Shown here: positions 28,841-37,495 of the stretch, piece after piece
Position numbering within the stretch: position 1 is the stretch's first letter
How the letters are laid out: every line of letters begins with the position of its first letter
NCBI GenBank assembly: GCA_016191205.1
Contig: JACPPB010000026.1
Location: forward strand, 62,001 to 126,000
Origin: Gammaproteobacteria bacterium
GTDB lineage: Bacteria; Pseudomonadota; Gammaproteobacteria; Pseudomonadales; Porticoccaceae
DNA: 64,000 nucleotides
Reading direction: 5' to 3'
Notes under the pieces: model-generated
Database searches by the model: none
Told to the model about the DNA's origin: nothing
The model's input: the letters and a program-made list of their open reading frames with translations, nothing else
Program-made: the position numbers and the translations under genes

Positions 28841-30055
28841 TCACACCGGTTTTGAAAACAATACCTGGCGACTTTCGAGATCCCGCACCTGGGCGGGCGA
28901 ATACCTCAGAAAGCGCTGGAGAATTTCCGCATTGTGCTCACCCAGCAGCGGCGCCTGAATATCTTCGTCGACTGCGTATTTGGAAAACCGCAACGGCATG
29001 CCGGGAATCTGGAATTTTCCCAGCAGGCGATCCTCGATCGTGCGCACGGTGCGGCGCTCGATCATGTGGGGATGCGCCATGGCTTCCGGTACCGACAGGA
29101 TGGGCGCGCAGGGGATGCGGGCGCCTTCGAGTATTTCCAGCGCCGCCGCGTCAGACGGCAGTGTCTGCAACCAGGCCTCGATGATCGCGATCATCTCCTC
29201 GCGATGAATCATGCGCGCGTCGTTGTCGACGAATTTCGGGTCCGCGATAAGATCTTCGCGACCCATGGCGCGGCACAACGGCGCCCACTGATGCAGCAGC
29301 GCGAGGATCATCAGGTGCCCGTCTTTCGCTTTGAAAATACCGCTCGGCCCCACCGCGTAGTGGTGCGAGCCGCTGCGGTGGGGTTGCACTTTTCCGCCGC
29401 TGGCGGAATACGCCTGCACGCTCACTTCGTGGTAATGGAAATAGCTGTCGAGCAGCGAAATATCGAGCCACTGCCCGCCGCCGTCGCGCGCGCGTTCAAG
29501 CAGCGCATAACCGATCGCCGTGAGTGCGTGGACGCCGGTGCCGACATCGCCGAACGCCAGCATGGGCAGCGATGGCGCGCGATCGGGCTCGCCGATCAGA
29601 TCGCTCACCGCCGCATAGGCCTGGGCGATGTAGTCGAAACCCGGATACGCGGCGAGCGGCCCTTCCTGGCCGAACGCCGAGATCGAACACATGATGATCT
29701 CGGGATTGAGCTCCCGCACCACGTCCCAGCCAAGACCGAGGCGGCTCACCACGCCAGGGGCGAAATTCTCGATGAACACATCGCAGTGCTTGAGCAGCTG
29801 CTTGATGATGTCCAGCCCCTCGGGAGTTTTCGGATCCAGACACAGACTTTTCTTGCCGCGATTCTGCTGAATGAAATAGCCGCTGCGACCCTCGCGGCAG
29901 AACGGGAAATTCCGCACCGGCTCGCCGTGCGGGCCGATCTCCACCTTGATGACCTCGGCGCCCATCTGAACCATCAGATTGGTGGCGGCGGGGCCCGCCA
30001 GATACTGGGTCAGATCCAGCACCCGGTAGCCGTCCAGTACATGTTTCGGCTGCAT
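28841..30055 (-). CDS. CaiB/BaiF family III CoA-transferase, array copy 2
   Basis: A 404-residue paralogue of its neighbours: VLDLTQYLAGPAATNLMVQM, QNRGKKSLCLDPKTPEG, MCSISAFGQEGPLAAYPG, and GDVGTGVHALTAIGYAL with the catalytic Asp. Copy 2 differs from the others by CREGRSGYF and by an AVDEDIQAPLLGEHNAE tail. The ORF track runs 91 codons further upstream, through the intergenic gap and into the 3' end of copy 3, in another frame; MQPKHVLDGYR is the real start by comparison with copy 1. Confidence 0.9.
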   Translation of the reverse strand: MQPKHVLDGYRVLDLTQYLAGPAATNLMVQMGAEVIKVEIGPHGEPVRNFPFCREGRSGYFIQQNRGKKSLCLDPKTPEGLDIIKQLLKHCDVFIENFAPGVVSRLGLGWDVVRELNPEIIMCSISAFGQEGPLAAYPGFDYIAQAYAAVSDLIGEPDRAPSLPMLAFGDVGTGVHALTAIGYALLERARDGGGQWLDISLLDSYFHYHEVSVQAYSASGGKVQPHRSGSHHYAVGPSGIFKAKDGHLMILALLHQWAPLCRAMGREDLIADPKFVDNDARMIHREEMIAIIEAWLQTLPSDAAALEILEGARIPCAPILSVPEAMAHPHMIERRTVRTIEDRLLGKFQIPGMPLRFSKYAVDEDIQAPLLGEHNAEILQRFLRYSPAQVRDLESRQVLFSKPV

Positions 30056-30113
30056 CGTCACATTCCCATACTTTTCGTTTTTCGTTTTTCGCCCGGAAAA
30101 CGCGCGGACGGTT

Positions 30114-31328
30114 TCAGTGCGCGGCGCTGACCAGCACCCCGCCCTGTTCCAGTTCCGCCACCTGCGCGGCCCCGTAGCCGAGCAGACCGGTGAGGATCTC
30201 GGCGTTGTGCTCGCCAAGCAGCGGCGCCTGCAGTGGCGGCAGCTCGGGATGGTTGGAAAAGCGCAGCGGCATGCCGGGAATATCGAACTCGCCCAGCATC
30301 CGGTCGGACACGGTACGCACGGTGCCACGCGCGCGGTGATGGGGATGTGCGACGGCCTGCGCCACGGTGAGGATCGGCGCCACCGGCACCCTCACTGCCT
30401 GCAGCGCCGCGATGGCGGCGGCATCGCTGGGGAAGCTCTGCAGCCAGCCTTCAATGAGCGCAATCAGTGCTTTCTGGTTCGCCACCCGCAGCTCGTTGGT
30501 CTTGAAGCGCGCGTCCTTGATCAGGTCCTCGCGGCCCATGGCCTTGCACAGCACCGGCCACTGGTGCAGCAACGCCAGGATCATGATGTAACCCTCGGGG
30601 CCGCGGAAAATGCCGGTCGGCGCCACCGCGTAATGGTGCGCACCGGCGCGGCGCGGCACCATGGCGCCGCCGCTCGCCGAATAGGCCTGCACATTCATCT
30701 CGTGGTGGTGGAAATAGCAGTCCAGCAGCGAGATATCCAGGTGCTGGCCGACCCCGGTGCGATGCACATCCAGCAGCGCAAAGCCCAGCGCGCAGGCGGC
30801 GTGGACGCCGGTGGTGACATCGCCGATGGCCAGCATCGGCAGACTGGGCGGCCGGTCTGGTTCGCCGATCACCGAGGTCACGCCGGCATAGGCCTGGGCG
30901 ATGTAGTCGAAGCCCGACAGATGACTGAGCGGCCCGGTCTGGCCAAAGGCCGAAATCGAACACATCACCAGTTTGGGATTCAGCTCGCGCACCACCTCCC
31001 AGCCAAAACCGAGCCGCGCGATGACGCCGGGCGCGTAATTCTCGATCAGTACATCGCACTGTCGGATGAGATCGCGGATCACCTGTTTGCTGCGCGCGTC
31101 CTTGAGATCGACACACAGGCTCTTCTTGCCGCGATTCTGCTGCACGTAATAGGCGCTGCGTTTGTTCTTGCGGTACGGAAACGCGCGGCTGGGATCGCCG
31201 AAGGGCGCCATTTCCACCTTGATGATGTCGGCCCCCATCTCGGCCATCAGGCGGGTGGCGCTGGGGCCGGCGAGATACTGGGTGAAATCGATGATGCGGT
31301 ATCCGGCCAGAATCGGTTTGGATGCCAT
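30114..31328 (-). CDS. CaiB/BaiF family III CoA-transferase, array copy 3
   Basis: A 404-residue paralogue: IIDFTQYLAGPSATRLMAEM, QNRGKKSLCVDLKDARS, MCSISAFGQTGPLSHLSG, and GDVTTGVHAACALGFAL with the catalytic Asp. It lies 58 bases upstream of copy 2 and 59 bases downstream of copy 4, so copies 4, 3 and 2 probably share a transcript. Length and ends match copy 2 closely. Substrate unknown. Confidence 0.9.
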   Translation of the reverse strand: MASKPILAGYRIIDFTQYLAGPSATRLMAEMGADIIKVEMAPFGDPSRAFPYRKNKRSAYYVQQNRGKKSLCVDLKDARSKQVIRDLIRQCDVLIENYAPGVIARLGFGWEVVRELNPKLVMCSISAFGQTGPLSHLSGFDYIAQAYAGVTSVIGEPDRPPSLPMLAIGDVTTGVHAACALGFALLDVHRTGVGQHLDISLLDCYFHHHEMNVQAYSASGGAMVPRRAGAHHYAVAPTGIFRGPEGYIMILALLHQWPVLCKAMGREDLIKDARFKTNELRVANQKALIALIEGWLQSFPSDAAAIAALQAVRVPVAPILTVAQAVAHPHHRARGTVRTVSDRMLGEFDIPGMPLRFSNHPELPPLQAPLLGEHNAEILTGLLGYGAAQVAELEQGGVLVSAAH

Positions 31329-31387
31329 GCCCCTGCCCTCGTTGCGATCAGGTTATTGATGTGCGGCCACGGGTTCCGATGCCGCCC

Positions 31388-32614
31388 TCACGCGGACGCG
31401 GCAGGCACCGGTTCGCTGGCCAGCACACCACCGGCGGCGAGCGCGGCAATATCGCTGTCCGCATAGCCGAGCGCCTTCAGCACCTCGGCATTGTGCTCGC
31501 CCAGAAACGACGCTTGCAGCGGCAGAAATTCCTGGAACTGGGAGAACCGCAGCGGCACGCCCGGAATCTTCAGCTTGCCGAAGGCGCGATCGGTGATGGT
31601 GCGCACGGTCTGCCGCTCGTTGTGATGCGGATGCGCCATGGCTTCCGGCACGCTCAGCACCGGCGCCACCGGCACATGGTTCTCTTCCAGGATGCGCACC
31701 GCCTCATCGTCGCTCGGGGTGGACCGCAGCCAGGCTTCGATGGCGTCGATCAGCACCTGCTTGTGCTTGACGCGCCCGGCGTTGTCGGCGAAGCGCGGAT
31801 CGGTCTTGAAGCTCTCGCAGCCGATCACCTTCAGCAGGTTCTCCCACTGCGCGCCGATGGCGATGATCACCAGCCATTTCTCCTTGCCCTTGAACATGCC
31901 GAGCGGCGCCACCGCGAAGTGGTGGGCACCCGAGCGGTGCGGGACGAGCTGGCCATTGCTGCCGTCATAGCCCTGCACATTGATTTCGTGGCAGTGGAAC
32001 AGGCAGTCGAGCAGCGCGATATCCAGATGCTGGCCGCCACCGCCCTTCTCGCGATGGAACAGCGCCGCCGTGATGGCGCCGTAGGCGTGGGCACCGGTGG
32101 ACACGTCGCCCATGCCGAGACCCGGGAAATAGGGCGAGCCGTTCTCCTCGCCGATCATGTCGATCACCCCGGCGTAGGCCTGGGCGATGTAATCGAAGCC
32201 GGGCCGGTTCGACAGTGGTCCGGTCTGGCCGAAGGCGGAAATCGAGCACATGATGAGCCCGGGATTGATCGCGCTCAGGGTCGCGTAGTCGATGTTGAGG
32301 CGTTTCATGACGCCCGGCGTGAAATTCTCCACCACCACGTCCACGTCCTTCACCAGCTTGTGGATAACCTCCTGGGCACGCGGGTCGCGCAGGTTCAGGC
32401 AGACCGACTTCTTGCCGCGGTTCTGCTGGATGTAATAGCCGCTGCGGCCGTCCTTGAGCGCCGGCATCTGGCGCACCATGTCGCCCATGGGCGCGGCTTC
32501 CACCTTGATGACATCGGCCCCGGTCTCCGCCATCAGCCGGGTACAGGTCGGCCCCGCCAGCACATGGGTGAAATCCAGGACGCGAACCCCTTCGAGAACA
32601 TGCTTTCTGGTCAT
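31388..32614 (-). CDS. CaiB/BaiF family III CoA-transferase, array copy 4
   Basis: A 408-residue paralogue and the first of the array to be transcribed: VLDFTHVLAGPTCTRLMAET, QNRGKKSVCLNLRDPRA, MCSISAFGQTGPLSNRPG, and GDVSTGAHAYGAITAAL with the catalytic Asp. It differs from copies 1-3 in FTHVLAGPTCT and in the region VIDMIGEENGSPYFPGLG. The MTRKHVLEG start has a G-rich ribosome site. The 256 bases upstream hold no gene. Confidence 0.9.
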   Translation of the reverse strand: MTRKHVLEGVRVLDFTHVLAGPTCTRLMAETGADVIKVEAAPMGDMVRQMPALKDGRSGYYIQQNRGKKSVCLNLRDPRAQEVIHKLVKDVDVVVENFTPGVMKRLNIDYATLSAINPGLIMCSISAFGQTGPLSNRPGFDYIAQAYAGVIDMIGEENGSPYFPGLGMGDVSTGAHAYGAITAALFHREKGGGGQHLDIALLDCLFHCHEINVQGYDGSNGQLVPHRSGAHHFAVAPLGMFKGKEKWLVIIAIGAQWENLLKVIGCESFKTDPRFADNAGRVKHKQVLIDAIEAWLRSTPSDDEAVRILEENHVPVAPVLSVPEAMAHPHHNERQTVRTITDRAFGKLKIPGVPLRFSQFQEFLPLQASFLGEHNAEVLKALGYADSDIAALAAGGVLASEPVPAASA

Positions 32615-32870
32615 TATTGCCCCCCGTGAATATCGCCAGCGGCGGATGCCGCACCGGATACGGTTTATTGGAATGGTGGAAAATCAGGTCCGGGGCATGC
32701 TACGGCTAACGGGCGCAAACGGCAATTGCCTTGCAAAGCCTGCCTTGAACACCCTGTCTTGAATGCCGCCCGGGGACGGGGTTAGGCTGCAACGGGTCGA
32801 CCGGGCACGGATGTTCCCTGTTCAACCGGAAGGATTCCCCGCGCTCAATCCACCCAGAAGGTTCCCGCCC

Positions 32871-33161
32871 ATGAAAGCACTGCCGGACGATGTCGTCGCC
32901 TACCAGCGTACACCCGAATTCACGGAGCAATCCGTTCCCGCCGGATTGCTCAACAGCCACAGCACGAAAGCCGGCGTGTGGGGAAAGATCGTCGTCGTCG
33001 CGGGCACGCTGACCTACCGCATTCTGGAGCCGGTCGTTGAAGAGGTACTGCTCACACCCGAATTACCGGGCGTGGTGGAACCGACGGTAAAACACGAAGT
33101 AGCACCGCATGACGGCGTGACATTTTATGTCGAGTTCCATCGGGCCGCGCCGCCACGCTGA
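32871..33161 (+). CDS. DUF1971 (TehB/YeaR-like) cupin-type protein
   Basis: A 96-residue protein with the DUF1971 signature LPDDVVAYQRTPEFTE, VPAGLLNSHSTKAGVWGKI and ending HDGVTFYVEFHR. The family includes E. coli YeaR and the extra domain of some TehB proteins. It has a cupin-like fold and is linked by genetics to nitrate and tellurite stress; no reaction is established. I start at MKALPDDVVAY. It is convergent with aceF. Confidence 0.85.
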   Translation: MKALPDDVVAYQRTPEFTEQSVPAGLLNSHSTKAGVWGKIVVVAGTLTYRILEPVVEEVLLTPELPGVVEPTVKHEVAPHDGVTFYVEFHRAAPPR

Positions 33162-33236
33162 GGTTTCCTGTCGTGAAATCGCGGCGCGGCCAGCAGTGAT
33201 CCCGTGGTTGCGGGGCAGCGGACCGCGCGCCCCCGG

Positions 33237-34649
33237 TCACATCAGCAACAGCCGGATATCGGACAGCAGTGCGACCAGTTGCGTGAGGAAACGGCCACCG
33301 TCGCCGCCGTTGACGACGCGGTGGTCGTAGGAGAGCGCGAGCGGCAACATTGTGCGGGGCATGAATTCACGGCCGTTCCAGACCGGCTGCACGGCGGCGC
33401 GGGAGACGCCGAGAATCCCGACTTCCGGCGTGTTCACAATGGGCGTAAAACCGCGCCCCCCGAGGGCGCCCAGGCTGGAGATGGTAAAGCAGGCGCCCTG
33501 CATCTCGTTGGTCGTCAACTTGCCGGCGCGCGCCTTGTCGCCGAGCACGGCGACTTCGGCGGCCAGTTCCCAGATGCCCTTGCGATCCACATCGCGCACC
33601 ACGGGCACCAGCAGCCCGCGCGGCGTGTCCACCGCCATGCCGAGGTGAAAATACTCGCGCTGCACGAAGTGTGCGCCGTCGCGCGCGAGGGAGCGATTGA
33701 GCACCGGGTTGTCGCGCAGCGCGATCGCGCAGGCCTTGAGGATGAACGGCACCGGAGTCAGTTTGACGCCGCGCGTTTCGGCTTCGCCCTTGCACGTCTG
33801 GCGGAAGGTTTCGAGTTCGCTGATATCGGCATCGTCGAACTGGGTGACGTGAGGGACATTGAGCCAACTGCGGTGCATGTTGGCGGCGGTGAGACGACCG
33901 ATCTTGCTCAATTCACCTGTCGTCACCGGCCCGAATCTGGCGTAGTCCACCTCAGGCACCGCGGGGATGGCGCCGCCGCCCGCCGCGGCGGTGGGCTGCG
34001 CCAGGCGCTGGCGCACGAACGCCTGCACGTCTTCCTTCAACACCCGCTGGCGCGGTCCCGAACCCGACACCCGGGCCAGCTCCACACCCAGTTCCCGCGC
34101 CAGGCGCCGCACATAGGGACCGGCATAAATCCCGGCCCCGGTTGCCGCAGGTGGCGGGTTTTGCGCTGCCGCTCCGACCTCGGCGGCAGGCGCGGGTGTT
34201 GCCACGGCCGATGCCGCCGGGGCCATGGGTTCAGGTTCAGGTGCGGATTCAGGTTCGGAGTCGGCGGCAGGGACTGCCGCGGGCGCGGACGCCGGCTTGG
34301 GGGCCTCGACCCGCGCCGGCTGGACGGATTTGGCGGCGCCGGATTTGGCCGCTCCCATCGGGGTGGCGGGCGCGCCGGTTTCCGCAGGCGTCCCGGCGGC
34401 GACAGCGCCATCGATGGTGATTTCCAGCAGGGGAATACCGGCTTTTTTGATCTTGTCGCCTTCCGCGACCAGAAACCTTGCAACCACTCCCGCCACCGGG
34501 GACGGCAGTTCCATGGTCGCTTTTTCGGATTCCAGCACCAGCAGGGTCTGATCGACTTCCACCCGGTCGCCCACGGCGACGGAGATCTCGATCACCTCGA
34601 CTTCTTCGGCGCCACCGAGATCGGGCACCCGCACTGTTTCGATTGTCAC
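33237..34649 (-). CDS. aceF: pyruvate dehydrogenase E2, dihydrolipoamide acetyltransferase
   Basis: A 470-residue E2. Residues 1-78 form a single lipoyl domain with the lipoylated lysine in LESEKATMELP; then an Ala/Pro-rich linker of about 85 residues; an E1/E3-binding domain near 165-205 (YVRRLARELGVELARV); and the catalytic domain with FTISSLGALGGRGFTPIVN and the active-site SYDHRVVNGGDGGRF. E. coli has three lipoyl domains; here there is one. It is 52 bases downstream of aceE. No E3 (lpd) follows, so E3 must be encoded elsewhere. Confidence 0.95.
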   Translation of the reverse strand: MTIETVRVPDLGGAEEVEVIEISVAVGDRVEVDQTLLVLESEKATMELPSPVAGVVARFLVAEGDKIKKAGIPLLEITIDGAVAAGTPAETGAPATPMGAAKSGAAKSVQPARVEAPKPASAPAAVPAADSEPESAPEPEPMAPAASAVATPAPAAEVGAAAQNPPPAATGAGIYAGPYVRRLARELGVELARVSGSGPRQRVLKEDVQAFVRQRLAQPTAAAGGGAIPAVPEVDYARFGPVTTGELSKIGRLTAANMHRSWLNVPHVTQFDDADISELETFRQTCKGEAETRGVKLTPVPFILKACAIALRDNPVLNRSLARDGAHFVQREYFHLGMAVDTPRGLLVPVVRDVDRKGIWELAAEVAVLGDKARAGKLTTNEMQGACFTISSLGALGGRGFTPIVNTPEVGILGVSRAAVQPVWNGREFMPRTMLPLALSYDHRVVNGGDGGRFLTQLVALLSDIRLLLM

Positions 34650-34701
34650 CTGAATGTGTTTCCTTGAAATCCGTCAGTCAGCGGCCTGCCGGCCGCGCCG
34701 A

Positions 34702-37392
34702 TTACACCGTCAATGGATCGGCCTTGTCGGGCGCGATGCCCAGTTTGGCCATTGCCGCGTTCACCACGCCGGCGTCGATGGCGCCGCTGCGCTGCAAACC
34801 GTGCAGGGCCGCGAGCGCAATGTGGCTGCGGCTCACTTCGAAGAAATCGCGCAACCGTTCGCGGGTATCGCTGCGCCCGAAACCGTCGGTGCCCAGCACC
34901 TGGTAGTCGCCGGGAACAAATCCGCGCAGCTGTTCGCCGAGCGCCTTGATGTAATCGGTCGCCAGCACCACCGGGCCTTTGTGTCCTTTCAGTTGTTGCG
35001 TCAGATAAGGCACGTGCGGCTTCTTGTCGCTGTGGAGACGATTCCAGCGCAGCGCGGCCTGACCGTCGCGGGCCAGCTCGCCGACGCTGGTGACGCTCCA
35101 CACGTCCGCGCCGACGTCGAACTGCTCGCGCAAAATTCGCGCGGCGGCGCGCGCTTCGTTGAGCATCGCGCCCGCGCCCAGCAACTGCACCCGATGCTTG
35201 GCGCGCGGCCCCGCTTCCAGCAGATAAATCCCGCGCACGATACCTTCGGCCGCGCCTTCCGGCATCGCCGGGTGCGGGTAGTTCTCGTTCAGGGTGGTGA
35301 TGTAGTAGAAGCAGTTTTCGCGGTCGACAAACATCCGCTTGAGGCCGTCCTGAACAATCACCGTCAGCTCGTAACCATAGGCCGGATCGTAGGCGCGACA
35401 GTTGGGAATCACCCCGGCGAGCAACTGGCTGTGGCCGTCCTGATGCTGCAAGCCCTCGCCGTTGAGCGTGGTGCGGCCCGAGGTGGCGCCGATCAGAAAA
35501 CCGCGCGCCTGGGCATCGCCGGCGGCCCAGGCCAGATCGCCGATGCGCTGAAACCCGAACATCGAATAGAAAATGTAAAACGGGATCATCGGCAGATCGT
35601 AGCTGCTGTACGCCGTCGCCAGCGCGATCCAGGCCGCCAGCGAACCGGCTTCGGTTATGCCCTCCTCCAGGATCTGACCTTTTTTGTCCTCTTTGTAGTA
35701 GAGAATCTGGCCGGCGTCGTGGGGCACATAGCGCTGCCCGGCCGAAGAATAGATGCCGAGCTGACGGAACATGCCCTCCATGCCGAAGGTGCGTGCCTCG
35801 TCGGGCACGATGGGCACGATGCGGGCGCCGATGGCCTTGTCCCGCACCAGTTGCTGAAGCATGCGCACGAACGCCATGGTGGTGGAGATCTCCCGCTCAC
35901 CGGTGCTTTCCAGCAGCCGGTTGAAAGTCTCCAGCGCGGGAATTTCCAGGGGCTGGAACTCACCGTGACGGGCCGGCAGGTAGCCGCCCAGTTCCGCGCG
36001 GCGCCGGCGCATGTACGCCAGTTCGGGACTGTCTTCCGGTGGCCGGTAGTAGGGCGTGTCTTCGATGTGCTCGTCCGGAATCGGCAGGCCGAAGCGGTCG
36101 CGGAATTTCTTCAGGTCGTCGAGCTGAATTTTCTTGACCGAGTGTGTGTTATTGGACGCCTCGCCGGAGCTGCCCAGACCATAGCCTTTGACGGTCATGG
36201 CCAGAATGACGGTGGGCTTGCCGCGCGTCTCGACCGCCTCGGCGTAGGCGGCGTACACCTTGTAGGGGTCGTGGCCGCCGCGATTGAGATACATGATGTC
36301 GTCGTCGCTGAGGTCCGCGACCAGCGCGGCCAGCTCCGGGTATTTGCCGAAAAAATGCTCGCGCGTATAAGCGCCGCCATTGAACTTGTAGTTCTGCAAT
36401 TCACCGTCGCAGACTTCATCCATGCGTTTTTGCAGCAATCCGGAGCTGTCCCGCTCCAGCAGCGGATCCCAGAGCCGGCCCCACACCACTTTGAGCACAT
36501 GCCAGCCGGCGCCGCGGAACACGCCTTCCAGTTCCTGAATGATCTTGCCGTTGCCGCGCACCAGGCCGTCGAGGCGCTGAAGATTGCAGTTGACCACGAA
36601 CGTCAGGTTTTCGAGCTGCTCGCGCCCGGCGAGGGAAATCGCGCCCAGGGTTTCCGGCTCGTCGCATTCGCCATCGCCGAGAAAAGCCCACACGCGGCGA
36701 TCGCCGCGCGGCGCCAGTTCCCGCGCCGACAGGTAGCGCATGATGTGGGCCTGGTAGATGGCCTGAATGGGGCCGAGACCCATGGACACCGTGGGGAACT
36801 GCCAGTACTCCGGCATCAGCCAGGGGTGCGGGTAGGACGACAGGCCCTTGCCATCGACCTCGCGGCGGAAATGATCGAGCTGTTCTTCACTTATGCGACC
36901 TTCGAGAAACGAGCGCGCATAGATGCCGGGGGAACTGTGGCCCTGGTAATAGATGAGATCTTCGAGTTGCGCGGCGCTGCGCGCGCGAAAAAAATAATTG
37001 AAGCCGACGTCATAGAGCGTGGCCGCCGACGAGAAGGTGGCGATATGGCCACCCAGACCTTCGTATTTCCTGTTGGCGCGCATCACCATCGCCAGTGCAT
37101 TCCAGCGGATCAGGGAGCGGATGCGGCGCTCCATGAACAGATCGCCGGGCATGCGCTTTTCGCGGCTGACCGGGATCGTGTTGCGAAACGGCGTGGTGAC
37201 GCCACCCGAAAGGGGAATGCCGTTGCGCGCGGCGCGATCGATCAGCTGGCGCAACAGGAAGGCCGCCCGCTCCGGCCCCTGAAAACGCAGCACCGCGTCG
37301 AGGGAGTCGAGCCAGTCGCCGGTTTCCGCGGGATCGGCATCGTCCGACACCATCGGCACTGCCAGGACATCGGGTTGTTGCGGTTCATTCAT
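34702..37392 (-). CDS. aceE: pyruvate dehydrogenase E1 component (homodimeric)
   Basis: An 896-residue homodimeric-type E1 that decarboxylates pyruvate with thiamine diphosphate. The ThDP motif is WAFLGDGECDEPETLGA through VVNCNLQRLDG. Other conserved stretches: YYQGHSSPGIYARSFLEGR near the N-terminus and FGRSDTRERLRDFFEV at the C-terminus. I start at MNEPQQPD, which has AGGA six bases upstream, instead of the ATG seven codons earlier. It forms an operon with aceF and carries its own promoter-like sequence. Confidence 0.96.
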   Translation of the reverse strand: MNEPQQPDVLAVPMVSDDADPAETGDWLDSLDAVLRFQGPERAAFLLRQLIDRAARNGIPLSGGVTTPFRNTIPVSREKRMPGDLFMERRIRSLIRWNALAMVMRANRKYEGLGGHIATFSSAATLYDVGFNYFFRARSAAQLEDLIYYQGHSSPGIYARSFLEGRISEEQLDHFRREVDGKGLSSYPHPWLMPEYWQFPTVSMGLGPIQAIYQAHIMRYLSARELAPRGDRRVWAFLGDGECDEPETLGAISLAGREQLENLTFVVNCNLQRLDGLVRGNGKIIQELEGVFRGAGWHVLKVVWGRLWDPLLERDSSGLLQKRMDEVCDGELQNYKFNGGAYTREHFFGKYPELAALVADLSDDDIMYLNRGGHDPYKVYAAYAEAVETRGKPTVILAMTVKGYGLGSSGEASNNTHSVKKIQLDDLKKFRDRFGLPIPDEHIEDTPYYRPPEDSPELAYMRRRRAELGGYLPARHGEFQPLEIPALETFNRLLESTGEREISTTMAFVRMLQQLVRDKAIGARIVPIVPDEARTFGMEGMFRQLGIYSSAGQRYVPHDAGQILYYKEDKKGQILEEGITEAGSLAAWIALATAYSSYDLPMIPFYIFYSMFGFQRIGDLAWAAGDAQARGFLIGATSGRTTLNGEGLQHQDGHSQLLAGVIPNCRAYDPAYGYELTVIVQDGLKRMFVDRENCFYYITTLNENYPHPAMPEGAAEGIVRGIYLLEAGPRAKHRVQLLGAGAMLNEARAAARILREQFDVGADVWSVTSVGELARDGQAALRWNRLHSDKKPHVPYLTQQLKGHKGPVVLATDYIKALGEQLRGFVPGDYQVLGTDGFGRSDTRERLRDFFEVSRSHIALAALHGLQRSGAIDAGVVNAAMAKLGIAPDKADPLTV

Positions 37393-37434
37393 AGGATTTC
37401 CTACTGCGCCCATGGTATCCGTCCTGACTTTTAC

Positions 37435-37463
37435 ACACTAGGTCAAATAGGCTCGCTGTTCAA
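37435..37463 (-). promoter_or_regulatory. promoter candidate for aceE-aceF
   Basis: On the minus strand TTGAAC (37463-37458), a 17-base spacer and TAGTGT (37440-37435), about 43 bases before the aceE start. Spacing is ideal; the -10 matches four of six consensus bases. Confidence 0.5.
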
Positions 37464-37495
37464 CGGACGCCCACCGCGTTGATTGCGTCGGGCGG

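Noticed and set aside
28650-28844. 64-codon ORF with VMPAQAGIS
   Set aside because: Translation of the REP/MITE-like repeat at 28715-28809, not a gene.
34654-37482. 942-codon plus-strand ORF opposite aceE/aceF
   Set aside because: Antisense shadow of aceE caused by high GC in codon positions; no domain signature, while the minus strand carries a complete E1.
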